IMG/VR virus record: IMGVR_UViG_3300006736_000093
Coordinates: 1-23,653 of that record
Origin: a virus
Direction: 5' to 3' (one strand)
DNA: 23,653 nucleotides
Shown here: one piece after another, positions 7,244-14,158 of the stretch
Layout of the letters: each line of letters begins with the position of its first letter
How positions within the stretch are numbered: the first letter of the stretch is position 1
Notes under the pieces: model-generated
Told to the model about the DNA's origin: nothing
The model's database searches: none
Seen by the model: only the letters and a program-made list of their open reading frames with translations
Program-made: the position numbers and the translations under genes

Positions 7244-8113
7244 GTTCATTCTTTCCATGCACTTGTCATAATATTTTTTATCTAATTCACATCCGATAAA
7301 GTTTCTTCCTGTGTTGTTCGCGGCCATGGCAGTTGTCCCAGAACCAAGAAAACAATCCAAAACAGTGTCACCCTTGTTTGAATGTTTGGTGACTAACTCC
7401 TCAAACAAAGGCAGACTCTTCTGAGTTGGATGACATCTATCTTTTCCCGAATGAATTGGATACTGGTACATGCCGTTATCATACGAACTGTTGAAAGTAG
7501 GCTTTTCTTTCTTAACTCCAAGAAGAGCTATTTCCCTACAATTTGTAAGATAATTAAGGCTGCTATTGCGAGGCTGCGGGTTTGTTTTTATCCACTCAAC
7601 AAATCTCAGTTGTTTGAAGTTGGTTCCTTCCATTTTCTCCTTCAGGTAAGATATCTTCCAGAGATCGAAGAATATAATACAAGTTCCGCTATTCTTAAGA
7701 ACGCGATAAAATTGCTCAACAAACAAATCCAATTGTTCCATGGAAAAATCAGAATCCCAAGAGCCAAAGTCAGTTTGAACAGCATATTTTTTGCCGTAAA
7801 TGCTTCCGTACTTTAGATAATCTTGTTTTAGTTTTTCTAGTTGCTTACTACGTAAATCCTCCGGCACATTGCCGGCTTCAAACCATCGTTCCCACTCTTC
7901 AGCAGACTTATAGTTGCCCCACTCTTTTTCGGTTTTTACATCGACCGAGCCAGACTTATTTTGTTGATTTACATGTTTGACCCATTTATCCATACCTGAT
8001 TCTTTAGAGGTTATGTATGGAGGGTCAATTAGAACGAGGTCTATAGAGTTGTCTGGAATATCTAATAAAAACTCAAGTCCTTCTTTGTTGTGTATTTCAA
8101 TATTATTCTGCAA
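7223..8113 (-). CDS. site-specific DNA methyltransferase, beta class (N6-adenine or N4-cytosine)
   Basis: The 296-aa enzyme transfers a methyl group from SAM to an exocyclic amine of DNA. The catalytic motif DPPY is at 30-33, after SIDLVLI. The SAM-binding FLGSG (255-259) comes at the C-terminal end, followed by the ribose-contacting glutamate E276. This order defines the beta class. The middle part (about 60-200) should carry target recognition. The start appears to be TTG at 8113 with a poor ribosome binding site. No ATG occurs before residue 41, past the catalytic motif, so translation probably depends on coupling with the nuclease gene, which it overlaps by 11 bp. Target sequence is unknown. 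DPPY more often goes with N6-adenine activity. Confidence 0.9.
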   Translation of the reverse strand: MQNNIEIHNKEGLEFLLDIPDNSIDLVLIDPPYITSKESGMDKWVKHVNQQNKSGSVDVKTEKEWGNYKSAEEWERWFEAGNVPEDLRSKQLEKLKQDYLKYGSIYGKKYAVQTDFGSWDSDFSMEQLDLFVEQFYRVLKNSGTCIIFFDLWKISYLKEKMEGTNFKQLRFVEWIKTNPQPRNSSLNYLTNCREIALLGVKKEKPTFNSSYDNGMYQYPIHSGKDRCHPTQKSLPLFEELVTKHSNKGDTVLDCFLGSGTTAMAANNTGRNFIGCELDKKYYDKCMERMNLTKKED

Positions 8114-9560
8114 CTTGACGACTCACGACTTCTTCTTGTTTTTGAAAATCAAAATGTGGTTCATTATCCTTAGAACCCTTCTTTCTATTTTCTTTCGTAG
8201 TCATAAGTTCAGCATTTTCTATGGTTGTTTCACCGCCGTTAGCAACAGATATTCTATGGTCAGTTTCGTACTTGCCTCCCTTATAAAGATCAAGTATGTC
8301 AATAACATCTCCGTCTCTAGTTTTTCCACCTTGAAGGTTCCACAGTCTAAGCTTGTCTTTGAATGTAAAGCTATCCTTGCTGGTTCGAATCTTTGGTTTT
8401 TCACTTAGCGCGCCATTGTTAATAAGCTTTTCTTTCTCTTTATACAGATGGCTGCCGAAAAGCACCGCGGTTTTCCTATAAAATTTTTGATCACCATAAG
8501 TCGTAGTCCAATGAATATAAGACTTTTCTTCTTTCTCTTTTTCTATAACAGTTTCAGCATATGCATTATACTCTGCATTCTTCGCTAGGAACCATTCCAT
8601 GAATTCCTCATAATCGTCGATTTGTAGACCATACTCATCAACGAGGTAAATGACGTCACAGAGATTATGCCACAGGCCGGTTTTTATTTGGTTTTTATTC
8701 AGTACCGCATCCCTACATTTTTTCACCTCTTTTAAAATATTTCTAACAGTTTTTTGTGTATTTGAATCGACACTGTTATTTTCTTTGTAATAATCATCTA
8801 AGGCTTTTTTCATAAGGCTGGTATCAAAGCTTTTGTCATGTTTGATACAGAGCTGTGCTGTCATTTGTTCATGAGTTCTTCTATCGTAGCTAGTAAGTTT
8901 TTTGAATACAAATAGAAAACCATCTCTAATGGTTGACACATTCGAAATCTCTCTAATAGTTGCCGTTAAGTCAGTTGATCTTGCTTGCCTCCACTCTTGA
9001 TCGTTTAGCGGTACTGCCCTATTCACGTTCCTAAATTCATCACACATGTCGACTTTAGAAATTTTTCTTAGTTCAAGTTTTGTTACTTGCTGGAAGTGGC
9101 GAACATGGTATTGCTGTTGCGCATCAAGATCTTTGAAATGTTTTTTATGTAGCTTGCTTCGAGTATGCGCATCCGGAATAAGCGCTGGAATTTTTCCTTC
9201 CACAAACCCATAGATCGCGCTAGCGGTATTGTTACCATCAATGCTAATCTCCTCATAGCCCTCATTAAGAACTCCTTGAAAATATTCGATATCTTCCTGA
9301 GATTTCTGTGCAATGGCCCACTGGAGACAATCTGCTACGCGGGCGACAATGATTCTTGTGCCAATCGCCTTGCCAGCGATAAGATTACCAATAAATTCTG
9401 AACTCTGCTTTTTGCCCCAACCTGATCCGTTATCAAGACCTCCATATCTTTGAAAAGACCCATCCAAAAACGTTTTTAGATATTGTTCAATAATCTGTTC
9501 TATGCTTCGCTGATTTGAATCTGTGTCATAAGAATCCTTACTGGTTATTTCATATCCCAT
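8103..9560 (-). CDS. DUF262-like/HNH nuclease (GmrSD-type or related)
   Basis: The 485-aa protein has two recognisable ends. Near the N-terminus, a QR pair (37-38) and IDGNN (107-111) match the QR and DGQ-type motifs of DUF262, the ParB-like NTP-binding domain of GmrS and related restriction proteins. The arginine that normally ends DGQQR is replaced by threonine. At the C-terminus, TDHRISVANGG (433-443), N449 and N458 with K461 form an HNH nuclease core. The middle is helical and unassigned. In known DUF262 nucleases NTP binding or hydrolysis gates DNA cleavage. The ATG at 9560 has an AAGGAG 12 nt upstream, rather far. It is the first gene of its own unit and overlaps the methyltransferase, which suggests a nuclease/modification pair. 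Confidence 0.8.
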   Translation of the reverse strand: MGYEITSKDSYDTDSNQRSIEQIIEQYLKTFLDGSFQRYGGLDNGSGWGKKQSSEFIGNLIAGKAIGTRIIVARVADCLQWAIAQKSQEDIEYFQGVLNEGYEEISIDGNNTASAIYGFVEGKIPALIPDAHTRSKLHKKHFKDLDAQQQYHVRHFQQVTKLELRKISKVDMCDEFRNVNRAVPLNDQEWRQARSTDLTATIREISNVSTIRDGFLFVFKKLTSYDRRTHEQMTAQLCIKHDKSFDTSLMKKALDDYYKENNSVDSNTQKTVRNILKEVKKCRDAVLNKNQIKTGLWHNLCDVIYLVDEYGLQIDDYEEFMEWFLAKNAEYNAYAETVIEKEKEEKSYIHWTTTYGDQKFYRKTAVLFGSHLYKEKEKLINNGALSEKPKIRTSKDSFTFKDKLRLWNLQGGKTRDGDVIDILDLYKGGKYETDHRISVANGGETTIENAELMTTKENRKKGSKDNEPHFDFQKQEEVVSRQVAE

Positions 9561-9594
9561 GTTTGGTAAATTCTCCTTTTATTTTATATTACCT

Positions 9595-9623
9595 ATCATA
9601 CATCATTTTTTACTTGTTGTCAA
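9595..9623 (-). promoter_or_regulatory. sigma70 promoter of the DUF262-HNH/methyltransferase cassette
   Basis: On the minus strand TTGACA (9623-9618), 17 bp, TATGAT (9600-9595). The predicted start is near 9588, leaving a leader of about 28 nt. The FEN stop codon (9605-9603) lies in the spacer, so the promoter is squeezed into the end of the preceding gene. Confidence 0.84.
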
Positions 9624-10574
9624 GCAAAATCTTTTCATTGTTGCAAACATTTCTGACCAATCGTATGCACCGATGCCATCTTCAATCATCAGTCCAATGC
9701 ATTGAGTTTTATTTAGCTCTGGTGTCATCTCCTGAATTGCGTACTTAATCTTTTGACTAGCCTGTACTGAAATTAGTGGAGTATACAACTGCATCATTTT
9801 ATAATTTCTCTGTATTTTCTTCTCTCCGCTCAAAATATTATGATGAACTTTTAGAGGCTTCTCCACTGATTCACAAGCTTCAAAAAGTGTCTGGATCTCA
9901 TGCGGATTAGCCTCTGAGAGGAACGGAAACCGCTTAGCAACGGTCTTTAATCCTGCTCCCCCAACACCGTCTAGATTGTCGCTCTTATCGCCGCAAATGG
10001 CCCTTGCAAGGGCGAAGTTGTTAGGGTGTATACCAAACGTCTCAACTAGTCTTTTGACGTTTATGAACTCAACTTGGACCGGCCTGTAGACTACAGTTTT
10101 ATCGTTGCAGAGTTGATAAAAATCCTTATCACTAGAGATAATAACTTTTTGAGCATCCTTGAAATGAGGCATTTGAGCAACATAGCTAATGATGTCATCT
10201 GCTTCTATTTGTTCAATCATGATCTGAGAAACTGGCAGACAATTGAGATATGCAATCAGTCTCTGCTGTTGCCATATCTTATTATTCCGTTCCTCTTCCT
10301 CGGACATGATTCGCACATTCCTATTAAGACGAATAGGCTTTCTGCCGGCTTTATAGCCCTTGTGCATCGTTTTTCTTTTTCTACTTCCGTCAGGGCCATC
10401 CCAGCAGATCACAATATGATCCGGTTTCATCTCTCTGCAATATTTCTGCAGTGATTTAAGAAACCCGAAGGCTCCTCCAATGGGTTCTCCATTGAGGGCG
10501 ATTGACGGGTTGGATATATAAGCTCTCAAATAAATATTGAGTGCATCAATTACTAATACTCTTTTCAAAACCAC
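9603..10574 (-). CDS. 5'-3' exonuclease / flap endonuclease (T4 RNase H, T5 exonuclease family)
   Basis: The 323-aa enzyme should remove RNA primers and 5' flaps. Metal ligands of the family are all visible: D10 (VLVIDALN), D59 (CWDGP), the E124/D126/D127 cluster (EQIEADD), D149 and D151 (SSDKD), and D196/D199 in GDKSDN, followed by the helix-hairpin-helix GVGGAGLKTV (203-212). Start choice is open: GTG at 10574 directly abuts AAGAAGG, while TTG two codons later has AAGG 5 nt before it. Either overlaps the upstream 98-aa gene. It closes the recombination/replication unit begun at the ssb promoter. Confidence 0.93.
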   Translation of the reverse strand: MVLKRVLVIDALNIYLRAYISNPSIALNGEPIGGAFGFLKSLQKYCREMKPDHIVICWDGPDGSRKRKTMHKGYKAGRKPIRLNRNVRIMSEEEERNNKIWQQQRLIAYLNCLPVSQIMIEQIEADDIISYVAQMPHFKDAQKVIISSDKDFYQLCNDKTVVYRPVQVEFINVKRLVETFGIHPNNFALARAICGDKSDNLDGVGGAGLKTVAKRFPFLSEANPHEIQTLFEACESVEKPLKVHHNILSGEKKIQRNYKMMQLYTPLISVQASQKIKYAIQEMTPELNKTQCIGLMIEDGIGAYDWSEMFATMKRFCLTTSKK

Positions 10575-10861
10575 CTTCTTTTGGGATAAAGTTTTTGAAT
10601 TGCATCCATGCAGTCGCCCAATAAGCGTTGATAATATTTTTCGTCTTTAATTTCTGAGATTGGAGGGCTCCAAGATAATTTAAGTTTTTTCCTGCCTGCT
10701 TTGAGGGTTTGCCTCTCATTGCAGTCAAAGATTGGACTTGGAAGTTCTTTATTTATAAGTGTAAATTTCATCTTCGGAAAACATTCTTTTAGGTCGTTCA
10801 AAAATCGCTCTTCCAGATCACAATTGGAATCACAATTTATAACATTCAATAGTGCCGTCAT
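10565..10861 (-). CDS. hypothetical protein (98 aa)
   Basis: I do not recognise the family. The product has four cysteines (two in the first 15 residues, in NCDSNC), a basic stretch AGRKKLKLSW near 55-64 and a helical C-terminus ending in KLYPKRRWF. No signal or membrane segment is apparent. The ATG at 10861 overlaps the deaminase gene by 32 bp and the nearest AAGGA is about 14 nt away, so the true start may be internal (for example the ATG at residue 31). It overlaps the FEN gene by 10 bp. Its place between two DNA-metabolism genes suggests a replication accessory role, but nothing in the sequence shows one. Confidence 0.65.
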   Translation of the reverse strand: MTALLNVINCDSNCDLEERFLNDLKECFPKMKFTLINKELPSPIFDCNERQTLKAGRKKLKLSWSPPISEIKDEKYYQRLLGDCMDAIQKLYPKRRWF

Positions 10862-11237
10862 TTGTAGTATAATATATCCTTTTTATTCCAACATGTTTTA
10901 GAGCTGTCTCACACATAGTGCAAGGTTTGCTCATTTTGAATTCTCCTGCTTTATCTACTCTTACAACGTAAATATCTGTCCCTTGTGTTGTAGTTCGATC
11001 TAAATTAAGTACTGCTGCCAGTTCAGCATGCAGCGTCGATATTCCTTTGTCTCTCTCGCGAAATCTTTTTCCGAAAGACGAATAGGACCATTTATTGTGA
11101 GCGGCATTTATGATGTTTCCTCCCTTTACCAAGACGGCACCATGATTTGGACGACGATGGTCGCCCTGTTGAGCCATTCTCTTTGCAACCGACAAATAAC
11201 GTTTAGTCTTATTGGACATGTTCGTACCCTGCATCAT
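10830..11237 (-). CDS. dCMP deaminase-like zinc cytidylate deaminase
   Basis: The 135-aa protein carries the deaminase signature: HAE at 70-72 (zinc ligand H70, proton-shuttling E72) and PCTMC at 105-109 (zinc ligands C106 and C109), followed by the strand KRIYYTT. Phage members convert dCMP to dUMP, feeding thymidylate synthesis. No thymidylate synthase lies in the window. The length is short for a full allosteric dCMP deaminase (T4 Cd is about 190 aa), so the substrate could be another cytosine or guanine compound. The first ATG (11237) overlaps the lipoprotein stop as ATGA. A second ATG at 11219 has AGGG 7 nt upstream and is a strong alternative start. Confidence 0.85.
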   Translation of the reverse strand: MMQGTNMSNKTKRYLSVAKRMAQQGDHRRPNHGAVLVKGGNIINAAHNKWSYSSFGKRFRERDKGISTLHAELAAVLNLDRTTTQGTDIYVVRVDKAGEFKMSKPCTMCETALKHVGIKRIYYTTNDGTIECYKL

Positions 11238-11566
11238 CGCGGCCGCGTAAGACGCGGACGATGATGATGATGCGCGCGAATTTTGTGGCCTCGGCGGTTG
11301 CGGCGCGGCCGGGCAATCTGCCGGCGGTATCTCCAGCTACGACGAAACTTTCCGTAAAATGGAAAATAGTAAACCGTAGAATATGTACGTCGATAGTTGG
11401 CCACCCTGGTACAAAGAACAACATCCTCATACCACACCTTATCTGGTCCGTCAAACCCCTCAACATATTCTACTTCGCAGTACCGCTGTGGAGGATGAGT
11501 CTCCTCCACTTGCGCAGCACAGCTAACACTAAAAAATAGTGGCAAAAGAAAAATGATGTTTTTCAT
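11234..11566 (-). CDS. small exported, probably lipid-anchored protein with Arg/His-rich tail (110 aa)
   Basis: The N-terminus MKNIIFLLPLFFSVSC is a Sec signal ending in a lipobox-like SVSC, with C16 as the candidate lipidated cysteine. The residue at -3 is serine, which is not typical, so ordinary cleavage after CAA is also possible. Two further cysteines (C30, C52) could form a disulfide. From about residue 55 the chain becomes strongly basic, with runs of RR pairs and HHHH before an RPRLTRPR end. The start at 11566 is fixed by AAAGGAG 5 nt upstream; a longer frame from 11602 would read through that ribosome binding site. The tail region is much more GC-rich than its surroundings. No family is recognised. 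An envelope or superinfection-exclusion role is a guess from topology. Confidence 0.75.
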   Translation of the reverse strand: MKNIIFLLPLFFSVSCAAQVEETHPPQRYCEVEYVEGFDGPDKVWYEDVVLCTRVANYRRTYSTVYYFPFYGKFRRSWRYRRQIARPRRNRRGHKIRAHHHHRPRLTRPR

Positions 11567-11601
11567 TTTTACTCCTTTTGTTAAAAAAAATGATTCTTTC
11601 A

Positions 11602-12720
11602 TTATTCTTCCTCTTGTTCTATGTCATAAAAATCTGATGCTTCGCCTTGACGTTTATCAAATTTAAGGATGACCTCTTCATCCATTATATTTAATACTCT
11701 ATCACGAAACTTCTCATTTGTCAACATGTTTTTCCATTTTGATGGCTGAAACTTTTCTTCCGTGCCATCTTTATATTGAAGCGAATACCATGCTCCACTT
11801 TGTTTAAGGTGTTCTGAAGCCTTGATTGCTTCGAACCAACTCTCTTCGTCCTGAATACCGATATTATCTCCCCATAAAATTTTAAAACTTGCCTGTCGGC
11901 CTTGAGTTCCAAAGCGGCTTTTTTTCAAAGTAGCCTTGACCTCTGACCCCACCCTAAACCCTCTTTCATCGAGGACAAAGCTGGCCTTTGACTTTCTACC
12001 CGTGAGCCAAACGCGGAGAGAGTACGCGTAGATCATGGCTTTTCCACCGGGTGTCATATAAGGTTCAACCATTGCCTCAGAGGGGCTTCTAGTGATGTTT
12101 GTCTTAAGTTGATTAAGAACTAGAAATGTAGACTGACTATTCGCAATCGGAACAGTTAGCTTGGACATTCCCTTGGCGAGTATGCGGGCTTTCACCGCCA
12201 TTGAAGAGAGAGGGTTAAAATCGCCTTCGACATCACTAACGGATGGGGTCAGAGCAAGACTGTCCCAAATGAAGAGCATACGATTGTCATTATTAGCGAG
12301 AAGATCTTCAATTGTTTCAAGCACGAACTCAACGCTTTGTGCTTGAATATAAAGCAGATTCTCTAGGTCGCAACCGGTTCTTTCTAAAAATGTCGGATCA
12401 ATTGCTGACTCAGAATCAAAATAGATTACGTCAATACCCATATTCTGAGCGTTAGCTGCAATCTGAGCAGCCATGTACGACTTACCCGTTGATTCTAATC
12501 CAGCAATTTCAACAACTTTTCCAATTGGAATACCGGTGAGCTTTCCACGACAAACGATGGAATCCAACCAACGAGATCCGGTTGGAATCCAATCCTTCAC
12601 TTCTGTTGGATTACTATTAGTTAAATCGTGTGCAACAGACATACCAGCCTTCTTATTAATAAGGCTGCGCATGTCCGACATAGAAAGTTTACCTGCTTTA
12701 TTTTTTGCTTTTCTCGCCAT
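11602..12720 (-). CDS. UvsX/RecA-like recombinase
   Basis: The 372-aa protein should form ATP-dependent filaments on single-stranded DNA and carry out strand exchange, as T4 UvsX (391 aa) does. Walker A is GLESTGKS (74-81), the catalytic glutamate is E104 in FDSESAID, and Walker B ends at D153 (MLFIWDS). The segment VLNQLKTN (about 203-210) fits the glutamine switch before loop L2, and MTPGGKAM follows it. The acidic tail ends in EQEEE. The ATG at 12720 has AGGA 7 nt upstream. It follows the FKBP-like gene by 37 bp in the ssb unit. No UvsY-like loader was recognised. Confidence 0.95.
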   Translation of the reverse strand: MARKAKNKAGKLSMSDMRSLINKKAGMSVAHDLTNSNPTEVKDWIPTGSRWLDSIVCRGKLTGIPIGKVVEIAGLESTGKSYMAAQIAANAQNMGIDVIYFDSESAIDPTFLERTGCDLENLLYIQAQSVEFVLETIEDLLANNDNRMLFIWDSLALTPSVSDVEGDFNPLSSMAVKARILAKGMSKLTVPIANSQSTFLVLNQLKTNITRSPSEAMVEPYMTPGGKAMIYAYSLRVWLTGRKSKASFVLDERGFRVGSEVKATLKKSRFGTQGRQASFKILWGDNIGIQDEESWFEAIKASEHLKQSGAWYSLQYKDGTEEKFQPSKWKNMLTNEKFRDRVLNIMDEEVILKFDKRQGEASDFYDIEQEEE

Positions 12721-12757
12721 AATTAAATCCTATTACTCTCCTTCTGGGACTGATTTC

Positions 12758-13261
12758 TCATTTTTTATTGCTAATGCTCAGAAGTTCAATCTCGAAGTTC
12801 AAACTCTTCCCAGCTAGAGGGTGATTAAAATCCAGAACAACAGAGTCCTGTTCAACTGAATCAATTTTTGCCATAACTGGTTGCCCCTGTGGATCATGAC
12901 CCTGTACGAGAAGCCCTTCTTGAAGTTTAAAATCCGGAGGAAACGACGATTGCGGCACAGCTTGAACTGCCTCGGGGTTGACGTTCCCATAAGCTTCCTC
13001 TGGGGATAATTTAACGTTTTTTACTTCGCCAATCTTCATTCCCGCCAGAGCCGAATCAAAACCTGGAAGCAGCTGCCCTGAGCCAACCTCGAAGGACAAA
13101 GCCTCATCACGTGTTCGCGAACTATCGAATTCGGTTCCATCATCAAGAGTTCCTACGTAATGTACACTTACCGTTTCTCCACCTTTTACCTTTTTGCTCC
13201 TTGTTTTTTTCATTTTTGTTTTTTTACTTTTTTCGCTCTTCACATCATCTTTTGTACTCAT
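12758..13261 (-). CDS. FKBP/SlyD-type peptidyl-prolyl cis-trans isomerase
   Basis: The 167-aa protein catalyses proline isomerisation and, in SlyD relatives, binds unfolded chains through an inserted flap. After a lysine-rich leader (residues 1-27 with eleven Lys and one Arg) comes the FKBP core: VSVHYVGTLDDGTEFDSS (about 32-49), FEVGSGQLLPGFDSALAGM and the flap-type segment after AYGN. DFNHPLAGKSLNFEIEL near the end is a SlyD hallmark. ATG 13261 has AAGGA 9 nt upstream. The gene lies between ssb and uvsX. An FKBP is uncommon in phages. The basic leader could bind nucleic acid or an acidic partner such as the SSB tail, which is inference. Confidence 0.9.
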   Translation of the reverse strand: MSTKDDVKSEKSKKTKMKKTRSKKVKGGETVSVHYVGTLDDGTEFDSSRTRDEALSFEVGSGQLLPGFDSALAGMKIGEVKNVKLSPEEAYGNVNPEAVQAVPQSSFPPDFKLQEGLLVQGHDPQGQPVMAKIDSVEQDSVVLDFNHPLAGKSLNFEIELLSISNKK

Positions 13262-13289
13262 TATATTATATCCTTTTGTGTTTTAGTTT

Positions 13290-13313
13290 GAGGCACCTGT
13301 AACCCCGTGCCTC
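13290..13313 (-). other. intergenic RNA hairpin between ssb and the FKBP gene
   Basis: On the minus strand GAGGCAC and GTGCCTC form a perfect 7-bp stem around the 10-nt loop GGGGTTACAG. No T-run follows, so it is not a standard intrinsic terminator. It lies in the 72-bp gap, about 10 nt ahead of the FKBP ribosome binding site. ACCC just upstream could pair with GGGT in the loop. It may act in mRNA processing, stability or control of FKBP translation. Confidence 0.5.
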
Positions 13314-13333
13314 CCTGCGGGTGAGAGAGAACT

Positions 13334-14071
13334 TTACGAAAGAAGCTCACTGAAAGCTTTATCTACCGAATCTCCCGATTCGGTGTTATACTTCTCTACA
13401 TCAGAAGAGTTATCGTCAACATTGCCCGATAAATATTCATCGAGAATGGTTTCAACGTCTCCCGGTGTTTTACGCTCAAAAAGCGAGTCAAGATCCGGAA
13501 TTGTATCCAGCCATTCAGCACATTGTGATTCTTCCTCACAAAGTGGCGAAGGGCGACGGCGCGGAGTAATCTCCGTTTGAGGGAAGGACGCTCCTGCAGG
13601 CTTTCCATAACGAATCACCAGATCAGTTCCAGTTTCATGATCTGTGATATCGCCATATTCAGGATTGAGGACAAGATTAAGTAGCTTCTCATAAGCCATC
13701 TTGCCAAACCCCCAAATACGCACACCTTTATCTTCTTCGCCACGTACTACCACGGGAGCGAAGAAACGCTGGCGCGCTGACAAAGACTTTGCCATCTTAA
13801 TACTCTCTTCCGTTCCCTCCTTATAGAGTTTGCGAACAAAATTATCGAGTGCATCGTCTTCTCCAAAGTTCTTTTTTGGACTCAAGAACCCGGGAGCGTT
13901 TCCGACGTTGTAGTGAAACCAATAATCCTTGAAAGGATCCCCATCTGGAGTAGGAACGATGCGAATCGTTGTCTCTCCATCTTGAGGGCGCCAGAAGTTC
14001 TCCCGGCCGCCACCGTTTTTATTATCTAGTTCGCTGCGTCGTGAACGCATTTTTTCCATATCAATACCCAT
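13334..14071 (-). CDS. single-stranded DNA-binding protein, T4 gp32-like
   Basis: The 245-aa protein has the gp32 layout. A basic, polar N-terminal arm (about 1-22) fits cooperative binding. The OB-fold core carries FWRPQDGETTIRIVPTPDG (26-44) and FAPVVVRGEEDKGVRIWGFGKMAYEKLL (about 104-131). An acidic, serine-rich tail ends in DKAFSELLS and should bind partner proteins. The zinc site of T4 gp32 (His plus three Cys) is degenerate: at the expected places are S64, D73 and D76, with H53 kept. ATG 14071 has AAGGAG 7 nt upstream. It is the first gene of its unit, behind a promoter and a leader hairpin. Confidence 0.9.
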   Translation of the reverse strand: MGIDMEKMRSRRSELDNKNGGGRENFWRPQDGETTIRIVPTPDGDPFKDYWFHYNVGNAPGFLSPKKNFGEDDALDNFVRKLYKEGTEESIKMAKSLSARQRFFAPVVVRGEEDKGVRIWGFGKMAYEKLLNLVLNPEYGDITDHETGTDLVIRYGKPAGASFPQTEITPRRRPSPLCEEESQCAEWLDTIPDLDSLFERKTPGDVETILDEYLSGNVDDNSSDVEKYNTESGDSVDKAFSELLS

Positions 14072-14097
14072 TAATTTCTCCTTTTGTTGAGTAAAGT

Positions 14098-14121
14098 CAG
14101 AATGACCAATTTCTCATTCTG
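14098..14121 (-). promoter_or_regulatory. hairpin at the predicted 5' end of the ssb mRNA
   Basis: On the minus strand CAGAATGA and TCATTCTG form a perfect 8-bp stem (14121-14114 with 14105-14098) around the 8-nt loop GAAATTGG. The predicted transcription start is near 14123, so the RNA would begin almost directly with this hairpin. It ends about 13 nt before the AAGGAG of ssb. T4 gp32 represses its own translation by binding a folded 5' leader element. A similar role here is inference; 5'-end stabilisation is the alternative. Confidence 0.6.
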
Positions 14122-14129
14122 CTATATTC

Positions 14130-14158
14130 ATAGTAACACAATGAATTCTGTTTGTCAA
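14130..14158 (-). promoter_or_regulatory. sigma70 promoter (extended -10) of the ssb-FKBP-uvsX unit
   Basis: On the minus strand TTGACA (14158-14153), 17 bp, TACTAT (14135-14130), with TG-T just ahead of the -10 (extended -10). Predicted start is near 14123. The TGA within the -35 is the stop codon of the tubulin-like gene. Confidence 0.85.

Noticed and set aside
10749-10756. TATAAATA on the minus strand, the T4 late-promoter core
   Set aside because: A single copy inside the 98-aa coding sequence, not upstream of a late gene, so a chance match in AT-rich DNA.
11240-11330. GC-rich patch with a NotI site (GCGGCCGC), suspected cloning or assembly artefact
   Set aside because: The lipoprotein frame reads through it without break and ends in an ATGA overlap with the deaminase, so it is genuine coding sequence.
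11567-11602. Longer 122-aa start for the lipoprotein-like gene
   Set aside because: The extension translates the AAAGGAG ribosome binding site, and the signal sequence begins properly at 11566.
11585-11606. Terminator-like AATGA/TCATT stem followed by a T-run after the uvsX stop
   Set aside because: The stem is only five AT-rich pairs and the next gene is 35 bp away in the same unit, so termination is unlikely.
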